From the NCBI GenBank assembly GCA_964203055.1, contig CAXNKS010000003.1, forward strand, positions 1 through 64,000: 64,000 bases of DNA, read 5' to 3'. The position numbers and the translations under genes are program-made. How positions within the stretch are numbered: position 1 is the stretch's first letter; each line of letters opens with the position of its first letter. This DNA comes from Fontibacterium temperatum (lineage in GTDB: Bacteria > Pseudomonadota > Alphaproteobacteria > Pelagibacterales > Pelagibacteraceae). The notes under the pieces are model-generated. The model worked only from the letters and a program-made list of their open reading frames with translations, was not told where the DNA came from and made no database searches. Shown here in pieces: positions 53,330 through 63,005 of the stretch.

Positions 53330-54937
53330 ATGAAATCTTTTCCAAAAAATACCGCTATTACAGGAAAAATTTCTAAAGAATTCGAAGAAATTTTAACTTT
53401 AGATTGTTTGGAGTTTATAGCTGATTTACATAGAAAATTTAACTCTCGAAGACTTGACCTATTAAAGCATAGACAAGAAGTTCAAAAAAAAATTGACGGG
53501 GGTTGGCGTCCTAATTTCTTAGAAGAAACAAAATCTATCAGAGAAAAAGATTGGAAAATTTTGGGCGTACCAAAAGATTTACAAGATCGTAGAGTTGAAA
53601 TTACAGGTCCTACTAATCAAAAAATGATTATCAATGCTCTTAATTCGGGGGCCAGTTGTTTCATGGCGGATCTTGAAGATTCTGCAACTCCAGCCTGGAA
53701 TAATGTCATAGAAGGTCAAATTAATTTGAAGAATGCAGTTAGTAAAAAAATTAATTTTACAGATAAGACCACAGGTAAAGAATATAAACTAAATGAAAAG
53801 CATGCGGTGCTTATTGTAAGACCAAGAGGATGGCACTTAGATGAGGCACATTTCTTAGTTGATAATCAAAAATGTTCTGGTGGTATATTTGATTTTGCTG
53901 CTTATTTTTATCATAACGCAAAACAACTTTTACAAAATGGAACAGGTCCTTATTTCTATTTACCAAAAATGGAAAGTCATCTTGAAGCTAGACTTTGGAA
54001 CGATGTATTTACAGAAGCACAAAAAAAATTAGGAATCAAGCACGGAACAATCAAAGTAACGGTTCTGATTGAAACAATTCTTGCATCCTTTGAGATGGAT
54101 GAAATTTTATTTGAGTTAAAAGATCACATCGTAGGTCTTAACTGTGGAAGATGGGATTATATTTTCAGCTACATTAAAAAATTTAAAAACTTTAAAGATT
54201 TTTTATTACCAGACCGATCTATTGTTAAAATGACTTCTCATTTTTTAAGATCATATAGTTTATTGTTAATTAAAACATGTCATCGTAGAGGTGCTCACGC
54301 AATGGGCGGGATGGCTGCTCAAATTCCAATTAAAGATAACGAAGCTTTAAATCAAAAAGCAATGGACGCTGTAAAACAAGATAAATTAAGAGAAGCTAAT
54401 GACGGTCATGATGGCACTTGGGTTGCTCACCCTGGTTTAGTAAAAATTGCAAAAGATATATTCGATGAAAAAATGCCACAAGCAAATCAAGTAAATAAAG
54501 TTCCTAGCGATATAAAAATTGAAGCTAAAGATTTATTATTAGCTGAAAAAGGAGATATTACTGAAGAAGGTCTTAGAAAAAATATTTCTGTAGGAATTCA
54601 ATATTTAGCTGCATGGCTTGGTGGAAATGGTTGTGTTCCCCTTTATAATTTAATGGAAGATGCTGCTACTGCTGAAATTTCAAGAGCACAAGTTTGGCAA
54701 TGGAACAGACATCAATGTAAAACTATTGGTGGCAAAACAATTGACCCTGCCTACGTAAAAAATATAGTTAAAGAAGAAATGGCCCAGATTAAAAAAGAAG
54801 TTGGAGAACAGAAATTTGAAAAAGGCAATTACGAACGTGCTGCAAAAATGTTTGAAGAGATGTCAATTGCTAATCAATTTGAAGATTTTTTAACTGTTCC
54901 TGCTTACAATGAAATTGTTAGATCAGAAGCTCGATAA
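53330..54937 (+). CDS. aceB: Malate synthase A-type
   Basis: Condenses glyoxylate with acetyl-CoA to malate. 535 residues from ATG 53330 (an in-frame GTG at 53321 is possible but lacks a convincing site). Conserved parts: EITGPTNQKMIINALNSGA, FMADLEDSATPAWNN, LIVRPRGWHLDEAHF, FYLPKMESHLEARLWN, IETILASFEMDEI and HATHRRGAHAMGG-type segment CHRRGAHAMGGMAAQIP. No isocitrate lyase gene lies in the window. Family call firm. Confidence 0.93.
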   Translation: MKSFPKNTAITGKISKEFEEILTLDCLEFIADLHRKFNSRRLDLLKHRQEVQKKIDGGWRPNFLEETKSIREKDWKILGVPKDLQDRRVEITGPTNQKMIINALNSGASCFMADLEDSATPAWNNVIEGQINLKNAVSKKINFTDKTTGKEYKLNEKHAVLIVRPRGWHLDEAHFLVDNQKCSGGIFDFAAYFYHNAKQLLQNGTGPYFYLPKMESHLEARLWNDVFTEAQKKLGIKHGTIKVTVLIETILASFEMDEILFELKDHIVGLNCGRWDYIFSYIKKFKNFKDFLLPDRSIVKMTSHFLRSYSLLLIKTCHRRGAHAMGGMAAQIPIKDNEALNQKAMDAVKQDKLREANDGHDGTWVAHPGLVKIAKDIFDEKMPQANQVNKVPSDIKIEAKDLLLAEKGDITEEGLRKNISVGIQYLAAWLGGNGCVPLYNLMEDAATAEISRAQVWQWNRHQCKTIGGKTIDPAYVKNIVKEEMAQIKKEVGEQKFEKGNYERAAKMFEEMSIANQFEDFLTVPAYNEIVRSEAR

Positions 54938-54942
54938 GACTG

Positions 54943-55101
54943 TTATTTAACTATATTTAATTTCTCTACTGGAATCTTTTCAATAATTTTTGTTTTTTCT
55001 AAAACAATATCTTTTGAACCAAAGTAATAAAGAATACAAAGGATAGCTATCAAGACAGCGATTGTAGCTAAGATAATTTGTATTGAGGTTCTAAAAGGCA
55101 T
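54943..55101 (-). CDS. Fifty-two-residue membrane protein
   Basis: ATG 55101 to TAA at 54943-54945: MPFRTSIQIILATIAVLIAI, a single hydrophobic helix to about residue 27, then FGSKDIVLEKTKIIEKIPVEK, a charged tail. It fits the 205-base gap between aceB and aroK. An LptC-like anchor is imaginable, but no clear family match; reported as unknown. Confidence 0.5.
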   Translation of the reverse strand: MPFRTSIQIILATIAVLIAILCILYYFGSKDIVLEKTKIIEKIPVEKLNIVK

Positions 55102-55160
55102 AACAAATTAATTATATAATATTTCAATTAGAATTATGTTAATAAATTATTCATTCAATA

Positions 55161-55685
55161 ATGGCAACGCATAAAAGTTTAGTATTGGTTGGAATGATGG
55201 GCACTGGCAAAAGTACCATTGGAAAAGAGGTTGCAAAAAAATTAAAAATTGAATTCGTAGATACTGACACATTAATAGAAAATGAGGAAAATCTCACTAT
55301 TGCTGAAATTTTTAAAAAAAATGGAGAAAAGTATTTTAGAGAGTTAGAAGAAAAAATTTTCTTAAAAATTAAAAATGATAAAGAAAAAATAATTTCTGTG
55401 GGCGGAGGTGCATTTATTAATGATGCTATCAGAAAAAAGATTTTAAAAGAATATTTATCTATTTGGCTTAATATGAATGAGGATTTGATTATTAACCGCA
55501 TTAAGCGTAATGCTAAAAAAAGACCGATGGTAGATCAAAATAACATTGAAAAAAGTATTAAAAATTTAAAAAAAAATAGAGATCCAATATATAAATTGGC
55601 CAACTATGAAATAAATTGTAATTTAAATAGTAAGAATAAGATTATTGAAAAAGTTATAGATTTTTATGAAAAAAATAACAATTAA
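55161..55685 (+). CDS. aroK: Shikimate kinase
   Basis: A 174-residue kinase of aromatic amino acid synthesis. P-loop GMMGTGKST (residues 11-19), substrate-binding DTDTLIE, the RELEEKIF region and GGGAFI loop, and the lid region INRIKRNAKKRPM. Overlaps aroB by 20 bases, the usual aroKB operon. Confidence 0.93.
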   Translation: MATHKSLVLVGMMGTGKSTIGKEVAKKLKIEFVDTDTLIENEENLTIAEIFKKNGEKYFRELEEKIFLKIKNDKEKIISVGGGAFINDAIRKKILKEYLSIWLNMNEDLIINRIKRNAKKRPMVDQNNIEKSIKNLKKNRDPIYKLANYEINCNLNSKNKIIEKVIDFYEKNNN

Positions 55686-56772
55686 AGTTAATTTAAATAA
55701 TAACAGTTACCCAATTATTATTGGTAAAAATTTATTAAATAATACAGGTGCTGAAATAAAAAAAATTATACCAAAAGCAAAAAAATTTTTATTAATTACT
55801 GATAAAAATATTCCAAAGTCTTACATTCGTTCAATCTTATCTTCTATAAAATCTAAAAATAAATACGTATTTACTTTAAGTGCTGGTGAAAAATCAAAAA
55901 ATATGAATTTTACCAACGCAATAATAAAAAAATTATTTAAATATAATTTTAATCGCGATGACTGTGTGATTGCCTTGGGTGGAGGTGTAATTGGAGATTT
56001 ATCAGGGTTTGCAAGCAGTATATTTAAAAGAGGTATTAGCCTGGTTCAAGTTCCAACTACTTTATTAGCTCAAGTAGATTCTTCAATTGGTGGGAAGACT
56101 GGTATTAATTCTAGCGAAGGCAAAAATATGATTGGAACATTTTATCAGCCCAAACTTGTGTTAATTGATCCAACAACATTAAAAAGTTTACCTCATAGAC
56201 ATTTAGTTGCGGGTTACGCTGAAATTCTAAAATATTCTTTAATTATGAATGCAAAATTTTTTTCTTGGTTAGAAAAAAATTCTCATACAATAATCAATTT
56301 AACCGACATGAATCTAGTGATGTATGCAATTAAAGAAAGCTGCAGAAGCAAAGCAATCATTGTTCAAAAAGATGAAAAAGAAAAAGATCTACGAGCAATA
56401 CTCAACTTTGGGCACACTTTTGCTCATGCCTTTGAGGCAGTAAAAAAATATTCAAATGATCTTATTCATGGCGAGGCGGTTTTATATGGAATGATGATTG
56501 CATCTTCTTTATCCGTAAAAATGAAAATGCTTAATATTAATGAGCATCAACGAATAAAAAATTTATATAGAAAATTAAATATTAATTATCAAATTAAAAA
56601 TATTTTTAATAAAAAAGATATAAATAAAATATTTAATTACATGCAACATGATAAAAAAATATCAGGTTATAAAATTAACCTAATTTTATTGAGTAAAATT
56701 GGAAAGGCTAAAATTTTTCCTTCTGATTTAAATAAAAATATCAAACCTATCTTAGCTCAACAATTTAATTAA
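55666..56772 (+). CDS. aroB: 3-dehydroquinate synthase
   Basis: A 368-residue zinc/NAD enzyme making 3-dehydroquinate. Motifs: ALGGGVIGDLSGFASSIFKRGI, QVPTTLLAQVDSSIGGKTGIN, and the metal ligands Glu in AGYAEILKYSL plus His in NFGHTFAHAFE and LIHGEAV. Start at ATG 55666 inside aroK. Ends overlapping the convergent bolA by 8 bases. Confidence 0.94.
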   Translation: MKKITIKVNLNNNSYPIIIGKNLLNNTGAEIKKIIPKAKKFLLITDKNIPKSYIRSILSSIKSKNKYVFTLSAGEKSKNMNFTNAIIKKLFKYNFNRDDCVIALGGGVIGDLSGFASSIFKRGISLVQVPTTLLAQVDSSIGGKTGINSSEGKNMIGTFYQPKLVLIDPTTLKSLPHRHLVAGYAEILKYSLIMNAKFFSWLEKNSHTIINLTDMNLVMYAIKESCRSKAIIVQKDEKEKDLRAILNFGHTFAHAFEAVKKYSNDLIHGEAVLYGMMIASSLSVKMKMLNINEHQRIKNLYRKLNINYQIKNIFNKKDINKIFNYMQHDKKISGYKINLILLSKIGKAKIFPSDLNKNIKPILAQQFN

Positions 56773-57022
56773 TTTTTATTTCAAGAGAGTGGATAATATT
56801 TTTCATCTCTTCATTTAAAATTGTGTAAATTTTTTTATGAGCATCTACTATCTTTAATTTTTTAAGTTCTGCAGAAGAAATTATCACTTCAAAATGACTA
56901 TTATTGTTTTTTGGGGACTGAGCGTGATGCTGATGCAAATGTGATTTATTATTCACTTCTACATTCTCGCATACGATATTTTGTTTAATTTTATCTAAGA
57001 TAATATATTTTAGATCGGACAT
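56765..57022 (-). CDS. bolA: BolA family protein
   Basis: An 85-residue BolA/YrbA-type protein: SHFEVIISSAELKKLKIVDAHKKIYTILN is the conserved core, and a His-rich loop (HLHQHHAQ) precedes it. BolA proteins bind Fe-S clusters with monothiol glutaredoxins. Divergent from the DnaJ gene (34 bases). Confidence 0.88.
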   Translation of the reverse strand: MSDLKYIILDKIKQNIVCENVEVNNKSHLHQHHAQSPKNNNSHFEVIISSAELKKLKIVDAHKKIYTILNEEMKNIIHSLEIKIN

Positions 57023-57056
57023 AAAATAATTTTAATCAATTTAAAAAATTACGCAA

Positions 57057-57704
57057 ATGAGAAAGATCTGTGAATGGAGTAAATGTAAAGAGATAGCTTC
57101 AGGTGAGGGTCTTATAAAGAAAGATATCAATAAACAATACAAATGGTTTTGTGGTGATCATTTAAAAATCCACAACAAGACCAACGATAATTCGTGTGAT
57201 TGGAAAAGGTGCAAACAGGCAGGAGAATTTAAAGCTCCTTCAAAGACTGTAGGCGAATATAAATGGTTCTGTTCAGAACACATAAAAATTTATAACCATG
57301 AGTGGGATTTCTTCTCTGAAATGTCACAAGACAAAATTGAAGAATTTATTCATTCAGATATTACCTGGCACAAGCCAACTTCTAAACTTGGTTCAAAAGA
57401 TAATTTTTTTAATAAAGTATGGAGAAACATTTTAGAAGAACAAGATATTTTTCCTGCAAATTATTTTAAACAATTTGAAAAAAAAACAATTTATAGCTCA
57501 AAAGAAATAGAAGCTTTAAAAAAACTAGATTTAAAAAGTAATGTAAAATGGAGCGAAATTAGAGAGCAATTTAAAAAACTTGTAAAAAAATATCACCCAG
57601 ATACAAATTCTGGAGATAAAAAATTTGAAAATAAATTAAAAGAAATAACAATTGCTTATACTCTTTTAAGGAATAATCAAAAAAACGTAAATCATGGACA
57701 ATAA
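57057..57704 (+). CDS. DnaJ-domain protein with two CxxC/Cx2H zinc-finger-like repeats
   Basis: A 215-residue protein. Residues 4-43 and 55-93 are two repeats of CxxxxC...WFCxxH (CEWSKC...WFCGDH; CDWKRC...WFCSEH), predicted zinc-binding. After a helical linker, residues about 158-210 form a J domain with the HPD motif (KKYHPDTNSG). The gene overlaps cobS by 11 bases, and cobS overlaps cobT by 11, so the three are co-translated. J domain implies an Hsp70 partner. Confidence 0.85.
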   Translation: MRKICEWSKCKEIASGEGLIKKDINKQYKWFCGDHLKIHNKTNDNSCDWKRCKQAGEFKAPSKTVGEYKWFCSEHIKIYNHEWDFFSEMSQDKIEEFIHSDITWHKPTSKLGSKDNFFNKVWRNILEEQDIFPANYFKQFEKKTIYSSKEIEALKKLDLKSNVKWSEIREQFKKLVKKYHPDTNSGDKKFENKLKEITIAYTLLRNNQKNVNHGQ

Positions 57705-58689
57705 TATTTTTGAAAGCACACCCGATATAAAGATTTCTGTAAAACAAACCTTTAATATCGATACAGATATGACTGTTGAAGGTTTTTCAAAAAAAAATCA
57801 GTTTGTTCCTGAGCTAGATAGTGCTTACAAATTTGATCGTGATACAACTCTTGCAATTCTTGCTGGCTTTGTTTTTAATAAAAGAGTTTTAATTCAAGGG
57901 TTTCATGGCACAGGAAAATCAACTCACATCGAACAAGTAGCAGCAAGATTAAATTGGCCCTGCATAAGAGTAAATTTAGATAGTCACATTAGTAGAATTG
58001 ATCTTTTAGGAAAAGATGCAATCGTAATAAAAGATAATAAACAAATTACTGAGTTTAGAGAAGGAATCTTGCCTTGGGCACTGCAAAATCCTGTAGCTTT
58101 AGTATTTGATGAATATGACGCTGGCAGACCAGATGTCATGTTTGTTATCCAAAGATTGCTTGAAAGCGAAGGAAAACTAACTTTACTTGATAAAAATAAA
58201 GTAATTAAACAGAATAAATATTTTAGATTATTTGCAACAGCAAATACAATTGGTCTTGGTGATACCTCAGGACTTTACCATGGAACGCAGCAAATTAATC
58301 AAGGACAGATGGATCGATGGAATATTGTAACAACTCTGAATTATCTAAAACAAGAGAATGAACTTGAAATCATATTATCGAAATGTCCTCATTTAAATGA
58401 TGCTGAAGGGAAAAAAATTGCACAAAAAATGATTCAAGTTGCTGATCTAACAAGATCTGGTCTTGCTAATGGAGATATTTCAACCGTTATGAGCCCTAGA
58501 ACAGTAATGACATGGGCAGATAATTATAAAATTTTTAATGATATTGGTTATTCTTTTAGAATATCATTTTTAAATCGTTGTGATGAATTAGAAAGAACAA
58601 TTATCGGTGAATATTTTCAAAGATGTTTTGCTAAGGAACTGACAGAAACATCTGCAAGTATTAAAATAAATCTTAAAAATGGAAAATGA
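57694..58689 (+). CDS. cobS: CobS-like AAA+ ATPase
   Basis: A 331-residue AAA+ protein: Walker A GFHGTGKS (residues 69-76), Walker B ALVFDEYDAGRPDVMFVIQ, sensor region ATANTIGLGD. Matches CobS, the ATPase subunit of aerobic cobaltochelatase. Overlaps its partner cobT. CobN and other cobalamin genes are not in the window, so a chelatase role is not established here. Confidence 0.88.
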   Translation: MDNNIFESTPDIKISVKQTFNIDTDMTVEGFSKKNQFVPELDSAYKFDRDTTLAILAGFVFNKRVLIQGFHGTGKSTHIEQVAARLNWPCIRVNLDSHISRIDLLGKDAIVIKDNKQITEFREGILPWALQNPVALVFDEYDAGRPDVMFVIQRLLESEGKLTLLDKNKVIKQNKYFRLFATANTIGLGDTSGLYHGTQQINQGQMDRWNIVTTLNYLKQENELEIILSKCPHLNDAEGKKIAQKMIQVADLTRSGLANGDISTVMSPRTVMTWADNYKIFNDIGYSFRISFLNRCDELERTIIGEYFQRCFAKELTETSASIKINLKNGK

Positions 58690-60469
58690 AAAACAGGCTG
58701 AAAATTTTAAAATAGCCATCTCATCAACCATTAAAGCATTAGCTAAAAAACAAGATCTTAATATTGTATTTTCAGACGCACCTACTAAAGAAAGTAATGT
58801 TATAAATCTTCCCAAAATTGCTTTCGATTCTATAGACGAATATCAAAATATTAGAGCTCTTGCAGATTCTGAGGCTTTGAAAATAAAATATTGTAATTCG
58901 GAACTTTTAAAAAAATTTGAACCAAGAGGAATGATTGCAAAAAATATTTACAAAAGTGCTGAAAAAATTCGTTATGAAAAACTAGGATCAGAAAATTTTG
59001 CAGGAATAAATTTAAATTTTAAAAACTACTACCAAAAGAAATTTAAAGAGCAAAATGAAGATACCTATAATAGCATTGAAAAAGCTTTTGATATTATTTT
59101 AGCAAATCACCTGCTTAATCTTGACTTAAATATTGAAGAAAAGAAGAGTTTAAAAAATTGGAATAAGAATATTGATGAGCAGATTAAAGATAAATTAGAT
59201 TTGTTAAAAAAAAATATTTCTGATCAAGAAAAATTTTCTACTATTTTAAACTCTATTATTCAGGATCTAAAATTAGAAGAAAAATTAAGTCCTAATGACA
59301 GTGATAACGATAACGAAAAAAATAACGAAAATAAACTTAAAGATCAGAACGATAATCAAATTAACCAAGATAAAACATCTGATAAGCAAGACTTTAATAT
59401 TGAGAGCATAATTCCTGATGTAGAGATTGATGCAAATCAGAGTGAACAGGAATCCCTAATTGAAGATGAAAATAGCTCAAACGATGAAATCAAATCTTCT
59501 AATGTTAAAAAAAATAACAGCGAAGTTAAATATAAAATTTTTACAAATAAATTTGACAAAACTATTAACGCTGAAGAAATGGTTGATCCTAATGAAATGA
59601 TTAAATTTAGAGAAAATTTAGACAATCAATTAAAATCTTTTCACAACTTCATTTCAAGACTCGCAAATAAATTACAAAGAAAGCTGTTAGCATTTCAAAA
59701 TAGATCTTGGGAGTTTGATCTTGAAGAAGGGATGCTTGATACAGCAAAACTAACCAGAATTATCATCGATCCTCACAACTCGCTTTCTTATAAAAAGGAA
59801 AAAAATACAAATTTTAAAGATACGGTAGTAACTTTGTTAATTGATAATTCTGGATCAATGCGTGGCAGACCTATCTCTATTGCGGCTATTTGCGCTGACA
59901 TTTTATCCCGCACATTAGAAAGGTGCTCTGTAAAAGTTGAGGTATTAGGATTTACAACATTAAATTGGAAAGGTGGAAAAAGTAGAGAACTATGGTTAAA
60001 AAATAAAATGAAAAATCCTGGAAGATTAAATGATTTATCACACATCATTTATAAATCTGCCGATACTCCATGGAGACGAGGAAAAAACAATTTAGGACTA
60101 ATGTTGAAAGAAGGGATCTTAAAAGAAAATATTGATGGAGAAGCAATCTTATGGGCTTACCAAAGATTAAAAAAGAGAAGTGAAGAAAGAAAAATTTTAA
60201 TGGTAATTTCTGATGGAGCTCCTGTCGACGACTCAACCCTTTCTGTAAATCCAGGCAATTATTTGGAAAGGCACTTAAAAAATACTGTAAAATGGATTGA
60301 GAATAAAAACGATGTTGAGATTAACGCGATTGGAATTGGTCATGACGTAACAAGCTATTATAGCAAAGCTTTAAAGATTGCAGATGTGCAAGAACTTGGA
60401 GACGCTTTAATTGACCAGCTTGCAGATTTATTTATTGAAGAACCAAAAAGAAAAAAAACAATTAACTAA
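58679..60469 (+). CDS. cobT: CobT-like VWA-domain protein
   Basis: A 596-residue protein. N-terminal helical domain, an acidic, low-complexity middle (about residues 215-290, many Asp/Glu/Asn/Ser), then a VWA domain with the MIDAS motif DNSGSMRGRP (about residue 389 onward) and SDGAPVDDST. CobT is the partner of CobS in cobaltochelatase and activates metal insertion. Its end overlaps the convergent transporter gene by 8 bases. Confidence 0.87.
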   Translation: MENEKQAENFKIAISSTIKALAKKQDLNIVFSDAPTKESNVINLPKIAFDSIDEYQNIRALADSEALKIKYCNSELLKKFEPRGMIAKNIYKSAEKIRYEKLGSENFAGINLNFKNYYQKKFKEQNEDTYNSIEKAFDIILANHLLNLDLNIEEKKSLKNWNKNIDEQIKDKLDLLKKNISDQEKFSTILNSIIQDLKLEEKLSPNDSDNDNEKNNENKLKDQNDNQINQDKTSDKQDFNIESIIPDVEIDANQSEQESLIEDENSSNDEIKSSNVKKNNSEVKYKIFTNKFDKTINAEEMVDPNEMIKFRENLDNQLKSFHNFISRLANKLQRKLLAFQNRSWEFDLEEGMLDTAKLTRIIIDPHNSLSYKKEKNTNFKDTVVTLLIDNSGSMRGRPISIAAICADILSRTLERCSVKVEVLGFTTLNWKGGKSRELWLKNKMKNPGRLNDLSHIIYKSADTPWRRGKNNLGLMLKEGILKENIDGEAILWAYQRLKKRSEERKILMVISDGAPVDDSTLSVNPGNYLERHLKNTVKWIENKNDVEINAIGIGHDVTSYYSKALKIADVQELGDALIDQLADLFIEEPKRKKTIN

Positions 60470-61010
60470 ATCTAGCAATTGCAATTCTAAATGGCAGTAA
60501 CATTGCAAGATCTACAAATAATTTAACTGCTAAATCTCCAGCTGCTAATATAATCCAAGGAGAACCTGTTCCATAAAAAGCTATACTAAAAAATAGTACA
60601 GTATCTAATATCGAGCTGAGAATTGAGGAAACAAGTGGCGGAATAAACCACAGTTTATTTCTTAAAACATTAAATACTCTTATATCTAAAAGCTGACCGG
60701 CTAAAAAAGCAACTCCTGATGCAATAACTATTCTTAAAACGATTAGGTTAAATCCTTCAAAAGTTAAAATAAATGAAAAAAAAATCCCAAGTATAAATCC
60801 AAAAATAACAACCTTTTTAGCAAATTCTTTACCAAAGAATCTATTTGCAAGATCAGTAACTAAGGAAGTAACTGGATAGGTAAAAGCACCCCAAGTTAAG
60901 ATTTCTTGCATTCCAAAATATGGAAAAGAGAATTGTACTAAATAATTCGAAGAGCAAATAACAACAGCCATAATGGCCGAGTATAAAAATATCTTTTTTG
61001 AATATGCCAA
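60462..61010 (-). CDS. yhhQ: VUT family queuosine precursor transporter (YhhQ-like)
   Basis: A 182-residue six-span protein with motifs YFGMQEILTWGAFTYPVTSL and LVTDLANRFFGK, ILSSILDTVLFFSIAFYG and FVDLAMLLPFRI. The family imports queuosine precursors. Starts 5 bases after the rpmB stop, so likely co-transcribed with rpmB. Confidence 0.85.
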   Translation of the reverse strand: MAYSKKIFLYSAIMAVVICSSNYLVQFSFPYFGMQEILTWGAFTYPVTSLVTDLANRFFGKEFAKKVVIFGFILGIFFSFILTFEGFNLIVLRIVIASGVAFLAGQLLDIRVFNVLRNKLWFIPPLVSSILSSILDTVLFFSIAFYGTGSPWIILAAGDLAVKLFVDLAMLLPFRIAIARFS

Positions 61011-61015
61011 GAAAA

Positions 61016-61357
61016 CTAATTAACTTTAGCTTTTGTTTCTTTTTTAGCTTTAATTTCTTTTTTAGGTTTTTTAACGTGAGGAACGATTGTTAGTAAAAGT
61101 TTTCTTATTTTTTTAACTCTGTGAGATAAATTCTTATTTTTAGCTCTTAACAAAAACTCATCAATACCTCCTCTAAAATCTACGGCCTTAATTGCACGAG
61201 TACAAATTTTAATACGAATATCACGATTTAATTTTTCGCTTTTAAAAGAAACTTTCTTAAGATTTGGGAAAAATCTTCTTTTAGTTTTGTTATTAGCATG
61301 GCTGACGTTATGACCTGTTTGTGGTCTCTTACCTGTCAGTTCGCAAAGTTTAGACAT
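61016..61357 (-). CDS. rpmB: 50S ribosomal protein L28
   Basis: Residues 1-80 are L28: MSKLCELTGKRPQTGHNVSH, KTKRRFFPNLKKVSF, RAIKAVDFRGGIDEFLL. At 113 residues it is longer than usual (about 78-97) owing to a Lys-rich C-terminal tail (KKEIKAKKETKAKVN). Good start, with AGGAGA before 61357. Confidence 0.93.
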   Translation of the reverse strand: MSKLCELTGKRPQTGHNVSHANNKTKRRFFPNLKKVSFKSEKLNRDIRIKICTRAIKAVDFRGGIDEFLLRAKNKNLSHRVKKIRKLLLTIVPHVKKPKKEIKAKKETKAKVN

Positions 61358-61494
61358 ATTTTCTCCTGCAAGGGATATAGTTAGATGATGAATTTACGTC
61401 AAGGTATTTCTTATAAATCCTGAATTATTTGTAGTAATTGATTTCTTGTTTTTAGAAGATTAGTCCAATAATTATTAGTTAACCTAAAATTTTC

Positions 61495-62553
61495 ATGTTC
61501 CAAGTTTACCTTCCAATCGTAGAGGTTCATATTAACATTTTATATTTATTATCAATCAGCGGCTTTATCGGTTTCTTAAGTGGTTTGCTTGGTATTGGTG
61601 GTGGGTTTTTAATGACGCCTGTTTTAATTTTTTTTGGTATCCCCCCAATGCATGCCATAGCAAACGGATCGAACAATATTTTAGCGTCTTCTGTTTCCGG
61701 AACATTTGCACATTGGTACAAAAAACAAGTCGATATTAAGATGGGTTTTTATATTTTAGGCGGGGGGTTTTTTGGTGCGACTATTGGTATTTATTTTATT
61801 AAATTATTAATTCAAGCTGGAAAGATTAACACGATAACTTCAATCTTATATTTTGTTTTATTAACTAGTTTTGGACTTTTAATGTTCATTGAAAGTCTTG
61901 CGGAGTATCGCAGAATAAAAAATAAAAAATTTATAAGACAGAAATTTCGTAAACACACATGGATACATGGACTTCCTTTTAAAGTTAGAATGAATTCTTC
62001 AAGACTTTACATCAGTATTATTCCGCCGATATTTTTTGGATTCTTAACTGGAATTATTTCATCGATGATGGGTGTCGGTGGAGCATTTATTTTAATTCCA
62101 GTGATGATTTATGTTCTTGGAATGCCTTCTAAGCTTGTTCCAGGAACATCTTTATTTGTGATGATTTTTGTTATGACATTTGTAACTTTTTTTCATGCTA
62201 TCACTAATCATAATATTGATCTTATTTTAGTTTCAATTCTTATGTTGGGATCAGTAATTGGAGTGCAATTAGGAACGAGACTTGGAATGAATTTAAAAAA
62301 TGAAGAACTTAGGATTTTAATGTCAATTATCATTACTATTTTTGGATTAAAGTTTGGTTATTCTTTATTCGTAGAAGAATTAAAGTTTAAAATTTTTAAA
62401 AAAATAGAAAATCAAGATCACTTAAATTTCTTTCAAGATTTTATTTATCAATTTGTGAATACTAGCCCAATATTATATGCCTTAACTGCAGTAGGACTGG
62501 CTATATTAATAGGGTACTTCAGTTCTTTTATTTTTAAAAAACTAAAATATTAA
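61495..62553 (+). CDS. TauE/SafE family sulfite/anion exporter
   Basis: A 352-residue membrane protein with about eight or nine spans and duplicated motifs GLLGIGGGFLMTPVLIFFGI and GVGGAFILIPVMIYVLGM, the TauE/SafE signatures. Exports sulfite, sulfoacetate or similar anions in other bacteria; substrate unknown. Followed 2 bases later by a DUF3429 gene. Confidence 0.88.
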   Translation: MFQVYLPIVEVHINILYLLSISGFIGFLSGLLGIGGGFLMTPVLIFFGIPPMHAIANGSNNILASSVSGTFAHWYKKQVDIKMGFYILGGGFFGATIGIYFIKLLIQAGKINTITSILYFVLLTSFGLLMFIESLAEYRRIKNKKFIRQKFRKHTWIHGLPFKVRMNSSRLYISIIPPIFFGFLTGIISSMMGVGGAFILIPVMIYVLGMPSKLVPGTSLFVMIFVMTFVTFFHAITNHNIDLILVSILMLGSVIGVQLGTRLGMNLKNEELRILMSIIITIFGLKFGYSLFVEELKFKIFKKIENQDHLNFFQDFIYQFVNTSPILYALTAVGLAILIGYFSSFIFKKLKY

Positions 62554-62555
62554 TT

Positions 62556-63005
62556 ATGCCAATAGAGAAAAAAAAATTAGCAACAATATTAGGATATCTT
62601 GGCCTCATTCCTTTTTTTACATTTACAATTATTTTTTTTATTTCAAATTTTAATAACTATGTTCTCGATGTATATTTATTCTATTCAAATATAATTCTAG
62701 CTTTTCTTTGTGGTAGTCAGTGGAGCAAAATTCTAAATAGTAATATTTCTAATAACAGAAATTTACTATTAACCTTAAGCGTTATAGTTCCAGTTTTTTC
62801 TTTTATTTTAGATTTTTTTTCAAACCAAGATATAAAAATTGCAGTCTATATAATCTTGTTCTTTTCAACTAATATTATAGATGGAAAAATATTTTCTGAA
62901 CCTAGTAATATTTGGTATTTAAATCTTAGGAAACGACTAACTTTTTTAGTAATTTTGACTTTGGTAATTAATTTATTCGCTGTCAACGCCTACCGCTTTT
63001 TGTAA
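62556..63005 (+). CDS. DUF3429 family membrane protein
   Basis: A 149-residue four-span protein with the hallmark LGYLGLIPFF near the N-terminus, YSNIILAFLCGSQWSK (the G-x-x-W motif) and WYLNLRKRLTFLVI. Function unknown. Start follows the TauE-type gene at once; overlaps the pyrD stop region by 33 bases on the other strand. Confidence 0.7.
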   Translation: MPIEKKKLATILGYLGLIPFFTFTIIFFISNFNNYVLDVYLFYSNIILAFLCGSQWSKILNSNISNNRNLLLTLSVIVPVFSFILDFFSNQDIKIAVYIILFFSTNIIDGKIFSEPSNIWYLNLRKRLTFLVILTLVINLFAVNAYRFL

